From Turritopsis dohrnii (lineage: Eukaryota > Cnidaria > Hydrozoa > Anthoathecata > Oceaniidae), in assembly GCA_027922465.2 (NCBI GenBank), contig BQMF02000120.1:744001-808000 (forward strand): DNA of 64,000 bases. The letters are read 5' to 3'. The translations under genes were made by a program, and so were the position numbers. This document shows positions 52,609 to 64,000 of the stretch, piece by piece; the first letter of the stretch is position 1, and every line of letters begins with the position of its first letter. The notes beneath the pieces are model-generated. The model did no database searches. It was not told the DNA's origin and worked only from the letters and a program-made list of their open reading frames with translations.

Positions 52609-53733
52609 CGTTGGTCTTTAAATGATACTTTCCTGTAAGATATTTAAATTAAATGAAGGAGTTTAACAACTTAACTTAACTTTAATTGAATTTCAAAATC
52701 TTTAGAGGAAATATTATGAACATTTGACAGTGGTGGTCCATTCCAAAAAGAAAATTAATAAAACAAAAAAACAAAAATGATTTGAAAAGCAATTGTGATA
52801 ATAGTAAAAAATATCGAAAAGCCTGAAATATTAAATGACACGTGAGTTACGAGGTGAGATTGAACTACGAAAATACAGAAACCTATTATATCTATTAATC
52901 TTAACAACCAGTAATCTTCAACCAAAATTTATTATTCATTTATTTATTCATTTCTTAAGTGTCCACTGAAAGGAATGGGAGCTTTCGCAAAGTTTTTGTA
53001 GCAAAAAATCGGTCGCGAACACCTATTGTGTGTTGCGTCTATTGACAAGAATTAATTCATGAAAATAAATTCTTTTCAATTCATATCTATGGACAATGGA
53101 GACGAACTTTTGTGTGTTTTTGCTGCAACTTTGATAGAAAATAGAATGAAACAAATAAGAAGAGAAGTTATTATCTATTTACTTCGGATTTTTCCTTTGA
53201 TGTAAAGAATTTTTTGCGACAAATTAAAGTTTATCCACTGAACAAGAATTTTTTTTGCCATGATCATTTGTGACAGCGCAAATTCCTTTCTGTTGACTCT
53301 TAGCTTTAACATTCACAAAGGATATCCATTTCAGCTCCGATCAAACGCTACTGAGTGAGGATCCAAAAAATAAAAGCAAAAACTGCTTTAACTCGGGATT
53401 CGATTAACAGGTACCAAAACTATTAATAATAAAACAATGAGAGTGGACAATGCAAAAACAAGACAGTTTGGGAGCTCAACATATAACAAACTATAACCCT
53501 TGTCAATCGATTCATTCAGCTTTAGAGCTGTATTTACACCATAAGAGGTTTTCTCGAGCCACCACTGCAAGACTCTCATACAACAATTTTTCCAGAACTG
53601 TGTAAATGTTATTAAAGAAATATTGACAATATTTCAACGGGAAATACTTGTGTGTTTATTACAACACTAACAGGCTTCCAATTAACAATATTTTTCAGAT
53701 CTAATAAAAACGTAAAGTAGTTTAAATGTTGAT
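52609..53733. other. Intergenic, no feature recognised
   Basis: The stretch is AT-rich. It should include the promoter of the truncated dioxygenase copy. The sequence just before its ATG (TTTAAAGACCAACG) resembles that before the complete gene (TTTAAAGAACAAAAA), so the duplication includes the start region. Confidence 0.45.
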
Positions 53734-54319
53734 TACTTTACGGGGAGAAAGTTTCGCGTTCATGCAAAAATTACTGGAAATGCATCAGATTTTATTTTTC
53801 TTGTTTCACAAAAGTCAATACTGTATAAAAATCTACTGTGATTTATTGTTGATACGTTTGTCCTCAATGAGAGGGTTCCTTAAATGAAAGTGTCCAAAAT
53901 TGATAGTGCACACCTGACTACGAAAATAATTTTGATGCTACAATGAATGCTATACTAGCCGATCAAAATGCAGAAAGCAAGAACGATAAAAATGCCTCGT
54001 CTGTCAAGTGATGACTCCGAGTGTGAATATGATGAGCATAGTGCCTTTGATGCTTTCTCTACTTAAATAATTATCTGATTAGAAAGAAAAATTTATGTTA
54101 AATGTAAACAAATCTCTGTTTTATTTGTCAAAAAAAATGTTTAGAGAAACAAATTGCACAAAAACCGAAAATTGCGAAAGTTTATCCTGTGCGAAATTCA
54201 CTTTTCCAGTTGAATGCGAAAGATTATTTTAAGCGAAATAGATTGAATCACTCAATCACGAAAGTAAATCCCTAAAATTTCGTGTTTTTTTCCTCGCGAA
54301 ACTTTCTCGCCGTAAAGTA
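53734..54319. mobile_element. MITE with TACTTTACGGGGAG termini
   Basis: Inverted ends of about 25 bp, TACTTTACGGGGAGAAAGTT and AACTTTCTCGCCGTAAAGTA, enclose 586 bp with GCGAAA blocks. A short plus-strand peptide MPRLSSDDSECEYDEHSAF (near 53993) could be the acidic C-terminal scrap of a transposase. It lies between the two dioxygenase copies. Confidence 0.75.
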
Positions 54320-54554
54320 TAGACAGGGAAGGGGCTCTAGGATTTGGGACTGGGGACATTAGCGGAAAACTAATGAAACGAAAATTCAGACGTCAGATTC
54401 AATAATCACTAAATGCAATCGACTAATTAACACATTGACACGAAGCATACTCAAATATACAATCTTATATTCCACATTATTTTCCAGAATATTGAAGTCA
54501 TCAAAAATCAAATTGGCGGGTATGCAAAAAAAGACCTTATCAGAAACAGACATT

Positions 54555-56120
54555 TCAGGACAAATACGTGAGTTCGAATTTATGTAAAAGGTATTCCAAT
54601 GCATTAACTGATTCATACTTCTCAGATCCATCTAAACAAGAAACAGTGACATCATTATCAGGGTGTACAAAGAAAGCAATAGATTGACGAGCTTTTTGGT
54701 CAGCAGAATCTGGAATGACAACTCGATGTCGAGTGGATTTGAAACGACCACTGCTCCAAATCTCCAACAAATCTCCACCATTTACGACAATGCTATCAGG
54801 GATAGGTGTTGCATTGATAAAAACACCATCAGGATTTTTAACCTTGAAAAGAAATTTCACATTAGCAATTAAAACTGATGACTTTGAAAATAAAATTTAT
54901 AAATCCCCTTGAGAAAATACTTTCATCATATAATTCCTTGGTAGACATTTCCCCAGCCAGACATGTCATTGGAAGGATATAACTAACCACCCAACTATTA
55001 TATTTCATTGTTGATTCAATCTGGAAACATATAATCTCCTGTCTTACATTTTCAAGAATTTTCTTCTGTAGAAATAATTTCTTAGATTTTGAGATACAAC
55101 AAACTTTAAAAACTTAATCTATTCCTGATGTTGGTACAAATGAGAATCCGAATCCTTTAAAAACTAATAAGAGACCCAATCAATTAAAAGAATTGGATAA
55201 AACAGCAATTCTTAAAAATTATTTTAACTTGTGAATGAAAATGAAGAGTAACAGATATCATCAGAAACAAATGTTACAAAAACATGAAATCAACTCAAGT
55301 TCATAAACATGAAACTGAACAAAACAAATAATAATTTCAAAATGTCATATTTGGATGATCACCATTCATACCATAGATTCTTATAAAAACTGAAACAATT
55401 TATTAATTCAGCAAACAAGAAAGAAAAATCTAAAATAGAAATCAACCAAACCTGTAATCCACCAGCTTCATCCTGAAACAGTAAGGTGATTGTACCATAG
55501 TCTGAATGCTCGCCACATCGAAGCTGATTTTCCAAAACATTTTCTTTGTTTAAAATTGGTGGATAATATAAAACCCGCAGTGTCGTTTCATTTTTACCAG
55601 TTTCTCCTGTTTGCTTGTGTTGAGCTAATAAAAAATTCTCATCAAGTGGTTGAAGACTTATACTTATGAGTTTTAAAATGTTATTAGCTAAATCCTTGCA
55701 ATAATTATACATAAGCATCTGAGTGGAATAGAAATCAGGGAAATACTTCTTCATTTCACCACATCTGGCAGATTCTTTAGGTAAAAAATTGAAACACTCC
55801 TTAAGATCAAAAGGACGACTTGCTTCAAAAGTCTCTAATTTGAAAGGTACCCATCCCCAATTGTCATTCGGAGTTCTTATAATATTTTCTTTTACAGTAG
55901 ATTCAAGATCAAAAAATTTTTTTGCAACATCTTGAGCATCTTTTATTGTTGATTCTGGTACACCATGCTTCACTATATAAACAAAACCCCATTCCATAAA
56001 TGCATCAGCAAATTCTTTGGCCAATTGTTGAATCTTCTGATCAATTATAAAATCTTTTGGAGGAAGCTCTCCACGAATGTACTTCGTAAGATGAGACAGA
56101 TTGATGATAGGAAAAGACAT
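54555..56120 (-). CDS. Isopenicillin-N-synthase-like 2-oxoglutarate/Fe(II) dioxygenase
   Basis: Two exons, 56120-55452 and 54842-54555, join in phase 0 (CAG/GTTTGG donor, TTCAAG acceptor) to give 318 residues, the usual size for the family. The DIOX_N domain (MSFPIINLSHLTKYIRGELP, then EWGFVYIVKHGVP) is followed by the jelly-roll core. The Fe(II) site is H205 and D207 (GEHSDYG) plus H262 (STRHRVV). The 2-oxoglutarate-binding R275-x-S277 is in ARQSIAFF. Related enzymes hydroxylate or desaturate small molecules, and the animal members have no settled substrate. There is no sign of a bacterial operon context, and the intron indicates a resident animal gene. A first-exon copy lies 2 kb downstream. 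Confidence 0.88.
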
Positions 56121-56840
56121 TTTTTGTTCTTTAAAGTTTTTTAACTAATAATTTCCTACAAAGCATTGGTATTTAGAAATAGCATACTTCAGTGATAACA
56201 AAGACAGGCAGGGGAGAAAAAGGTATAAAAACAGTATAACAGTTTAGACTACATTGGAAACTTGAGGAAAGGTCAGTTGGGCAAACATTGAAAAAAATTG
56301 GATTCTGTCAAATAAACACAAAAAATTAAAAACTGAATTCTACCCAAGCTAATATAGAGTCTATATTAGCTTGGGTAGAATTCAGTTTTTAATTTTTAAT
56401 GTAAAGATATTCCTTATGCTCAACTCAGTTGTCAGTCCTCAAAATGAAAGTAGAAACCCAATTAATATTATTGTATACTGTCACCAAAACCTGTTAATTC
56501 CCAATCAATGTTTCACTGAGGATGACAAATGACAAATGTAGGACCCTTGTTATCCATACTTTACTTATGCTCACAAAAATTTAATAAACAAAGAAAATGT
56601 GCTGTTGTCATTAAAAGAATGGAATTTGAAATCACCATAAATGTGCAGAGTACAAATTTTCACTTTCGAATTTTTGAGTTTTTTAAAAATCATGTAAACA
56701 AAGTGATCTTTTTAGTAGATTTAATATAAAGTTAATATTCACAACGTTATTGAACACTTCATTTTGTAGAAGAACAAAATTTGTTGAAAATTCATATGTT
56801 AGAATGTTTTGGCACATTGGCTGTGATAACACTTTTAAAA
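56121..56840. other. Upstream region of the dioxygenase gene
   Basis: AT-rich. Contains the perfect palindrome at 56321-56397. No open frame with protein character apart from the THAP scrap that follows. Confidence 0.45.
56321..56397. repeat. Perfect 77-bp palindrome with one-base centre
   Basis: Arms of 38 bp (56321-56358 and 56360-56397) are exact inverse copies around a single G at 56359. The arm core is CTGAATTCTACCCAAGCTAA. It lies 200 bp upstream of the dioxygenase start codon. It could be a palindromic micro-duplication, a minimal fold-back element, or an assembly or cloning artefact. Confidence 0.95.
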
Positions 56841-56965
56841 TTGAGAAATGAATGTCAATTTTTACAGCTTTCCTAAAGATAAAATGATGGCTAGGAAACA
56901 TCGGAAGAGAAAATATCAATACAAATCCTAAAATTTGCCATCAGCACTTTGAGGAGTAATGATTC
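56841..56965 (+). pseudogene. Decayed THAP-domain scrap
   Basis: The peptides VNFYSFPKDKMMARKH and, in another frame, NPKICHQHFEE have the THAP zinc-finger pattern (FY-FPKD---R--W ... --IC--HF). They are separated by a frameshift and stop. THAP domains occur in P-element and related transposases, so this is probably transposon debris. No downstream catalytic domain could be read at 56966-57600. Confidence 0.45.
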
Positions 56966-57702
56966 AAAAGGGATTTAGAGATAATACTTTTAAAACTATT
57001 TTTCTCACTTGCTCATAAAAAGTAAGCTATTCCATGAGGATAAAAACATATTTGTAATCTCACTCAAAGAACATTGAATAATGGTATGATACCAAAATAA
57101 TTTGTCTACAAGAAAACATCCTCCAAAAAGACACATGATGAAAAAACAACTATGTAACGATGCTTTTTCTCATAATGAACTAGTTGAAAGACTTGTCCAA
57201 ACATGTCCAAACCAAGATAATAGAGATGAGATGAGATATTTTGTCATCAATACTTCATGTTACATTTGAAACTTTTGAAGTTGGTATTATATTTGATACT
57301 GATTCATCAGACCATGAAATTTTAGGAATGAATAATAGAGTGGTAATGAACAAACTGGAAGCTTTTCATTAAGAACATTTTTTCTAGGAATTGCCAGATC
57401 CTGCTTGCCTGCCGATGTCAAAAATGACACTTACATGTTCACAACTGATTGTTTATATGTTACAGAAAACACCTGAATGTCTGCAATTTCAACAAGTTGT
57501 GAATATATTCTGTTGGCAACCTAACCTTGTCTGGTGTTTTACTTAGTGTAATAAAATTATGGCTTGACAAGAGGATTTAATGAAAAAAAATTTTTGGGTT
57601 TGATTCCCCTTTAAACAACTACAAAAGTAAGACCACATTTATTTTATTCACAAAAGACTTTGAAAAATTGAAACTGTCCTAAATAACAAATTTAATAACC
57701 TT
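56966..57702. other. Probable transposon debris, no intact feature
   Basis: Follows the THAP scrap. AT-rich, many stops. Nothing else recognised. Confidence 0.35.
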
Positions 57703-58017
57703 TGCGCCGTAGTATAGCGGTTATCACTCTTGGAATTCATGTGAGAGGTCGGGGTTCAATTCCCCTTGGCGGCGATTCACCATGCGCGAGTGAATGTACC
57801 ATAGTGCCGGGTCGACCCATGCCATGTGAGGGAAATTGGGTAGATGATACATCGGGTGTTGCAGGAGGTCATCCAGGAGAGCACGGGCCCTTGGTTGGGT
57901 TCGTGTCACTCATGAGAGTGTTAAATACTTCGGAGCTTCCAACCTAAGCCGTGGCCCCACCTGGAAAACAGATGCAATAGCAACTGAGTGTGGCCAGCCA
58001 CGTAAAATAATACCTAA

Positions 58018-58050
<33 letters not shown>
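57703..58050 (+). mobile_element. tRNA-derived SINE with AAAT tail
   Basis: The head is tRNA-like: an A box TAGTATAGCGG at 57710-57720 and a B box GGTTCAATTCC at 57753-57763, 32 bases apart, as in internal RNA polymerase III promoters. The cloverleaf is degenerate and lacks a proper anticodon loop, so it is not a tRNA gene. A 250-base GC-richer body follows, then about eight TAAA units (58017-58050) as a 3' tail. Head, body and simple-repeat tail are the classic SINE structure. Confidence 0.85.
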
Positions 58051-58054
<4 letters not shown>

Positions 58055-58062
58055 GCCATTAT

Positions 58063-58470
58063 TGGCTTGAAGAAAATGAGCTGATTATAAACACAAAGAA
58101 AGAAAAGACTGAGGTAATGATATTTGGAGCCAATCAGCAATTCGAGGTCTCTGTTGGACTCCAAAAATCTATCATGTCATGATGTCACCAATTTTAACGA
58201 ACTACCCTTCTGTCACCTGTGGGGCAGTTTCAAAAAAACTGTAATTAAAAATTAAAACTGCTGAATTTCAGGCCCAGAAAATCATTGGGCACCCACTTTC
58301 GTCATCATCTGAAAGCATAAAAAAGAAACATTGCCTCTTTGCTTACCATTGCTTGTACAAGGGAAACATGTGCGAAAATATTGAAAGCTACATTAATTTA
58401 CTTTGCAAGAAATTCAAACAAAAGAACTACAAAATAGTGATATCATGGTCACCTTACGAAACGTGAAATT
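58063..58470 (+). pseudogene. LINE reverse transcriptase fragment beside the SINE
   Basis: WLEENELIINTKKEKTEVMI at 58063 matches the LINE polymerase segment after the YADD motif (W----L-LN--KT---LFG). A further open stretch near 58275-58467 reads QKIIGHPLSSSSESIKKKH, then LYKGNMCENIES, of LINE C-terminal type. The two pieces are separated by stops. It directly follows the SINE tail. Confidence 0.6.
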
Positions 58471-59140
58471 GGAAGTGGAAATTTAAAATGAATTACCAAA
58501 AAATATGCTATCAGAAAAAGATTTCAGTAAATTTATTTCACAATCTTCACTTCACTTCATTTTAAAAGCCAATCACCATTTTTAATTTTTACTTAATTTT
58601 ATGAAAATTTTAGATTTTTGATTTCTCTTCAAATGTTATTTTTAACAGGGTTTTCAAAATAGTGTAGATATTGTACCTTTTAAATGTATTTATGTATTTA
58701 GCATACTACTGATGAATCACTACGTATAAATTTTGATATAATCGTAACAATAATAATAAAGCTTTTTTGTATACAAAACAATTTCATAAGGATCGACCAA
58801 TAGTTTGTTTTCATTATCCATTGAATGTTTGCAATATCGTGGTACTTGTGGATTTTTTTTGAATGTGTTAAGGAAAAATAAAAAAATTCACTGAAAGTGC
58901 TTTTTTCCTATTTTTTCTCTTATCATAAGTTCCTGTAACTTTGTTGAAAAAGTTCACCGAGGAGATTTCGTGATGTACATTACGCTCAACATATTTTTCT
59001 GCTCTCCATCGTTATGATTTGAGTTGCCTTGTGTCGAAGGATGGATTATTTTTCATGTCTTATGTTTATTGCGACAAAAACGAGTGGCACATATTATTGA
59101 TATCTATGTTACCTACAGATCAAAAAACAGCAGCAGGTAA
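58471..59140. other. Intergenic, no feature recognised
   Basis: AT-rich with no gene. It ends in GGTAA, immediately followed by the TCTATATATT start of the Helitron array. Confidence 0.5.
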
Positions 59141-62100
59141 TCTATATATTAATAGCCGATTCTCCGTCTGTCTGTTTGTTAAGCGCTTCTGATCGAACGT
59201 TTTTCTATTCTCTTTATTCATTTAGCACGTGCCTTTTTCTCTCCTCCGGGGTGATCTTTTTAAGAAGAGAAACGATTTCCCCCTTACGTTTGATAGCACC
59301 CATGTGCGTAACTTTTTTAAAACAAAAGCTAATAAAAAGTTGAAGTTTTCTCTCTCTACGTTTCGAGTGTATTGTTACACTGATAAAAGATTGGTTTTAC
59401 CAGAGGTTGTGACTTCGAATGTGCTTCTGGTTGAACACAAGTTGTACAAGCCGTTTATAAGGAAATTTGATGTTTATTGATACAGTGATACAGAGTAGGT
59501 GGACATGGGCGGCTAGTCTATATATTAATAGCCGATTCTCTGTTTGTTTGTTTGTTTGTTTGTGCGTTTGTTTGTTTGTTTGTAAGTCACGCAAAATGGT
59601 AGATTGAGTTGTGAGCGAAATTATTTCTTTTTTTGTGTGCGACGTGGGTTCGAAGCAAATACATTGCAACCCCAATCGAACGTGACTTTTTTTGGCTGAT
59701 GAACTAATAGGAATAACGTTTCGTTTTTATTATTTTGTTAGTTTTATATTCCACGTTGACTTGGCTTTGAAAACAATACATCAACTAAATACAAAGAAAC
59801 TAACTGATAAAACATTTTGGACAAAAAGCAGCCGTGGGAGAACGTGGTAGCATCTCGGTTTGCCAGTGTATCCTAACGTATCCTTGCCTGACTGTCTGAG
59901 ACGGTTGAACTTTTTTTTCGAGTAATGAAAATGTTTAAAAACCTATAGGTAAAAAAAAAATATCATAAAACAAAATATTTTTTTTTGCTTTTGTCATAAT
60001 AGTTGTCTTTAATCGATTTCTTTTAATCTATTTTATTTTATATCAGATCGAACGTTTTTTTATTCACTTGATTCATTTAGCACGTGCCTTTTCTTCTCTC
60101 CTCCCGTGTGATCTTTTTAAGAAGAGAATCCATTTTCCCCTTACGTTTGATAGCACCCATGTAGAGCGCGTAACTTTTTTTAAACAAAAGTTAATAAAAA
60201 GTTGAAGTTTTCTCTCTATACGTTTTAAGTGTATTGTTACACTGATAAAAGATTGGTTTTACCAGAGGTTGTGACTTCGAATCTGCTTCTGGTTGTACGA
60301 GCCGTTTATAAGGAAATTTGACGTTTATTGATACAGTGATACAGAGGAGGTGGACATGGGCGGCGAGCGACGCCGCCTTGGCGGCTAGTCTATATATTAA
60401 TAGCCGATTCTCCGTCTGTTTGTTCGTTTGTAAGTCACGCAAAATGGTAGATTGAGTTGTGAGCGAAATTATTTCTTTTTTTGTGTGCGACGTGATTTTG
60501 AAGCAAATACATTGCAACCCCAATCGAACGTGACTTTTTTTGGCTGATGAACTAATAGGAATAACGTTTTGTTTTTATTATTATTGTTAGTTTTATATTC
60601 CACGTTGACTTGGCTTTGAAAACAGTACATCAACTTAATACAAAGAAACTAACTGATTAAACATTTTGGAAAAAGAGCAGCAGTGGCAGAACGTGGCAGC
60701 ATATGTTCGGTTTGCCACTAACTCTTGCCTGACTGGGTGAACTTTTTTTTTGAGCAATCAAAATGTTTAAAAACCGATAGGTAAAAAAAGAGTATCATAT
60801 AAAAACAAAATGTTTTTTTTTTGCTTTTGTCGTAATAGTTGTCTTATCGATTTCTTTTAATCTATTTTAATCTGATCGAACGTTTTTTTATTCTCTTTAT
60901 TCATTTAGCACGTGCATTTTTTCTCTCCTCCCGTGTGAACATTTTAAGAAGAGAAACCATTTTCGACCTGTTTGATAGCACCCATGTTTGAGCGCGTAAC
61001 TTTTTTAAAAAAGCTTTTTTACAAAAGCCAATAAAAAGTGGAAGTTAATCTTCCTACGTTTTGAGTGCATTGTTGTACTGATTAACGATTGGTTTTAAAA
61101 AATAAATAAGTCACACATAATGAAAAACCTGAAAAATAGTTAATGTAACACTGATGTAACACTGACTGCACACCAGAGGTTGTGACTTCGAATCTTTTCC
61201 AAGTTGTATGAGCCGTTTATAAAGTAATTTGCCGTTTATTGATACAGTGATACACAGAGCAGGTGGATATGGGCGGCGAGCGACGCCGCCTTGGCGGCTA
61301 GTCTATATATTAATAGCCGATTCTCCGTCTGTTTGTTTGTTTGTTTGTGCGTTTGTTTGTTTGTAAGTCACGCAAAATGGTAGATTGAGTTGTGAGCGAA
61401 ATTATTTCTTTTTTTTTGTGTGCGACGTGAGTTCGAAGCAAATACATTGCAACCCCAATCGAACGTGACTTTTTTTGGCTGATGAACTAATAGGAATAAC
61501 GTTTTGTTTTTATCATTATTGTTAGTTTTATATTCCACGTTGACTTGGCTTTGAAAACAGTACATCAACTAAATACAAAGAAACTAACTGATTAAACATT
61601 TTGGACAAAAAGCAGCAGTGGCAGAACGTGGCAGCATATGTTCGGTTTGCCACTAACTCTTGCCTGACTGTCTGAGACGGGTGAACTTTTTTTTGAGCAA
61701 TCAAAATGTTTAAAAACCGATAGGTAAAAAAAGAGTATCATATCAAAACAAAATTTTTATTTTTTTTTTATTATTGCTTTTCTTTTAATAAATTAATTTC
61801 TTCTTTTAATTGTTAAGCGTTCTGATCGAACGTTTTTTTATTCGATTTATTCATTTAGCACGTGCCTTTTTTTCTCTCCTCCCGTGTGATCTTTTTAAAA
61901 AGAGAAACCATTTCCCCCTTATGTTTGATAGCACCCATGTTAGAGCGCGTAACTTTTTTAAAACAAAAGTTAATAACAAGTTGAAATTTTCTCTCTATAC
62001 GTTTTGAGTGTATTGTTACACTGAGAAAAGATTGGTTTTACCAGAGGTTGTGACTTTGAATCTGCTTCTGGTTGAACACAAGTTGTACGAGCCGTTTATA

Positions 62101-63027
62101 AGGAAATTTGACGTTTATTGATAAAGTGATACAGAGCAGGTGGACATGGGCGGCGAGCGACGCCGCCTTGGCGGCTAGTCTATATATTAATAGTTGATCT
62201 CCGTTTGTTTGTTTGTTTGTTGTTTGTTTGTCTGTAAGTCACGCAAAATGGTAGATTGAGTTGTGAGCGAAATTATTTCTTTTTTTGTGTGCGGCGTGAG
62301 TTCGAAACAAATACATTGCAACCCCAATCGAACGTGACTTTTTTGGCTGATGAACTAATAGGAATAACGTTTTGTTTTTATTATTATTGTTAGTTTATAT
62401 TCCAAGGACTACGTTGACTTTGAAAACAATACATCAACTAAATACAAAGAAACTAACTGATTAAACAGTTTGGACAAAAAGCAGCAGTGGCAGAACGTGG
62501 TAGCATGTTCGGTTTGCCAGTGTATCCTAACGTATCCTTGCCTGACTGTCTGAGACAGGTAAACTTTTTTTCGAGCAATCAAAATGTTTAAAAACCGATA
62601 GGTAAAAAAAGAGTATCATGAAACAAAATATTTTTTTGCTTTTCTTTTAATTTAATTTCTTTTTTTAATTGTTAAGCGCTTCTGATCAAACGTTTTTTTA
62701 TTCTCTTTATTCATCCTTTTTTCTCTCCTCCTGTGTGATATTTTTAAGAAGAGAAACGATTTCCCCCTTATGTTTGATAGCACCCATGTTAGAGCGCGTA
62801 ACTTTTTTAAAACAAAAGCTAATAAAAAGTTGAAGTTTTCTCTCTCTACCTTTTGAGTGTATTGTTATATTGACAAAAGATTGGTTTTACCAGAGGTTGT
62901 GACTTTGAATCTGCTTCTGGTTGAACACAAGTTGTACGAGCCGTTTATAAGGAAATTTGACGTTTATTGATACAGTGATACAGAGCAGGTGGACATGGGC
63001 AGCAAGCGACGCTGCCTTGGCGGCTAG
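59141..63027 (+). mobile_element. Head-to-tail array of five non-autonomous Helitrons
   Basis: Units at 59141-59516, 59517-60388, 60389-61301, 61302-62178 and 62179-63027 each begin TCTATATATTAATAG and end GGCTAG. Each end touches the next start with no host DNA between (...GGCGGCTAG/TCTATATA...). 5'-TC, 3'-CTRR, a GC hairpin about 10 bases before the end, no target duplication and insertion between A and T are the defining Helitron features. Units are 849-913 bp, except the first (376 bp), which has lost its middle and the hairpin. No proteins are coded. Movement would depend on a Rep-helicase, perhaps one like that at 40446-47039, although shared ends were not shown. Confidence 0.9.
60359..60377 (+). 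other. Helitron 3' hairpin (unit 2); also in units 3-5
   Basis: GGCGGCG-AGCGA-CGCCGCC forms a 7-bp GC stem, then TTGGCGG and the CTAG end. Units 3 and 4 are the same (about 61272-61290 and 62149-62167). Unit 5 has GGCAGCA...CGCTGCC, in which one changed pair is compensated. Unit 1 lacks the hairpin. In Helitrons this structure acts as the transposition terminator. Confidence 0.88.
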
Positions 63028-64000
63028 TTATTTTATATATACTAAACAAATAGTTTGCTATACGTCTTTTCTCAGAGTGACGAAAATTTACATGAAAATG
63101 TTTTGGATTTTTTTGGGCTAAAGTCTCATAAACCAATCCCTGTTTGACACACACTACATTTTGAGTATGCACGTGCATGAATATTAATCAATAAATCCCG
63201 TAACAAAGTGTCTGAAAATTCTTTTTCCAGATAAACCAAAATCTAATTATTGTCGGTGTAGGATCTACATCACCACTCATGTCCTAATCTTTCAAAGTGT
63301 ACCCATGTTGTGCGTGGCGGTAGCTTGTGTTTGCCATCCATAATACACGTCATATCACGTAACTACGGCTTCTGCCTTGGACCTCAGTGCTGATGTTTTT
63401 GGGTTCAATTATGACGAATTGGGAAGAGAAGGAAGATTATTTTTAGTTTCAAACAAGTTTTATTTTTATTAATTTGATTTTGTGAATGAATTTACATAAT
63501 TATCTGAAGGTTTGATTCCCCTTTAATAAAAATCTGAAATGTCATTACACTTTCCTTGTACACCTCTAATATAATTTTGATGACACATCTTTATTTTCTC
63601 AAATCTCTTAACTATTATGATAAGGTCTAGGTTAATTTTCAGTATCACCACTTAATAATAGAAACAACAAATAACATCGCTTTTGTATGAAATGATCGTA
63701 CTTGCAACAAACAATGAAGTCCAGTCAACTACAAAATTTAACAGTAAATGTCAGAAAATCATGAAACATTTGTCTCAGCATATATATATATATATATATA
63801 TAGCATACAGATTATTATCTCTTCTCTGAAAGTGCTCGACAGTCAGGAGCAATTTTACTTATAAAAGGATGAAAAGAAGAAAACTTTTTTTGTTAGAACT
63901 TTAAGTTTCTTCCTTCACGGATTCATCAGCTAACTGAAAAAACGTTACAATTTTCGCAATGTAGTGGTTTCGTCAAATTTTGACGTCAGAGTTCATCTTG
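63028..64000. other. Right flank of the Helitron array
   Basis: Begins TTATTTTATA directly after CTAG. AT-rich with no gene recognised. A (TA)n microsatellite lies at 63780-63802. Confidence 0.5.

Noticed and set aside
57703..57775. tRNA gene
   Set aside because: The A and B boxes are good, but the acceptor and anticodon arms do not fold properly and it continues into a body and AAAT tail. It is the head of a SINE.

Overview
This is an AT-rich window from an animal nuclear genome. Genes have short GT-AG introns, C2H2 zinc fingers and metazoan gene families (a B4GAT1-like glucuronyltransferase, the splicing factor AAR2, isopenicillin-N-synthase-like dioxygenases). The mobile DNA is of the type common in non-vertebrate animals: endonuclease-bearing Helitrons, a Ty3 element of the K02A2.6 style, Tigger, mariner-like and fold-back elements. 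I read it as a marine or other invertebrate (cnidarian or mollusc grade) but cannot place it further from sequence alone.

Layout. 1-2441: a 32-bp tandem array, a spaced GTCGGACGGA motif and a mariner-like inverted-repeat element. 2442-12282 (+): the last two coding exons of a B4GAT1-like gene, split by a 9.5-kb intron packed with nested mobile elements. These include a 2.8-kb mariner-like element that holds an 86-bp-LTR TRIM with a gag fragment, and a 4.6-kb Mutator-like element (9-bp target duplication) that holds a 1.6-kb insertion carrying a perfect five-unit heat-shock element. 12373-16861: decayed mariner-like and Tigger/pogo elements. 18467-23478: a Ty3 LTR element with 72-bp LTR, gag and pol in one frame separated by a single UGA-CUA, and a broken RT/RNase H junction. 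25930-26826 (+): a zinc-finger gene. 28053-29918 (+): the six-exon AAR2 gene. 30635-30829 (-): a probable terminal exon of a Death-domain-like gene, converging on AAR2. 31645-34593 (-): a nearly complete LINE with two frameshifts. 35764-36965: an element with perfect 74-bp inverted repeats and a SAP-like ORF. 39239-39607: a LINE fragment.

40446-47039 (-) is an intact 2197-codon Helitron protein. It has a hydrophobic N-terminus ending in a 2A-like DVELNPGP motif, a cysteine-protease-like domain, 23-residue basic repeats, HUH Rep, PIF1-type helicase and a C-terminal endonuclease. 47834-51070 holds nested CGCGA-rich MITEs and a fold-back element. 51937-56120 (-) holds a complete two-exon dioxygenase gene and a first-exon-only duplicate. 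57703-58050 is a tRNA-derived SINE beside a LINE scrap. 59141-63027 is a head-to-tail array of five non-autonomous Helitrons joined CTAG/TC, each but one ending in a GC-rich hairpin.

The host genes are unrelated housekeeping or metabolic genes. The window is mainly a record of repeated nesting of mobile elements around and inside them. The most unusual items are the 2A-bearing Helitron, the Helitron concatemer, the UGA-CUA gag-pol junction and the gag-carrying miniature LTR element.
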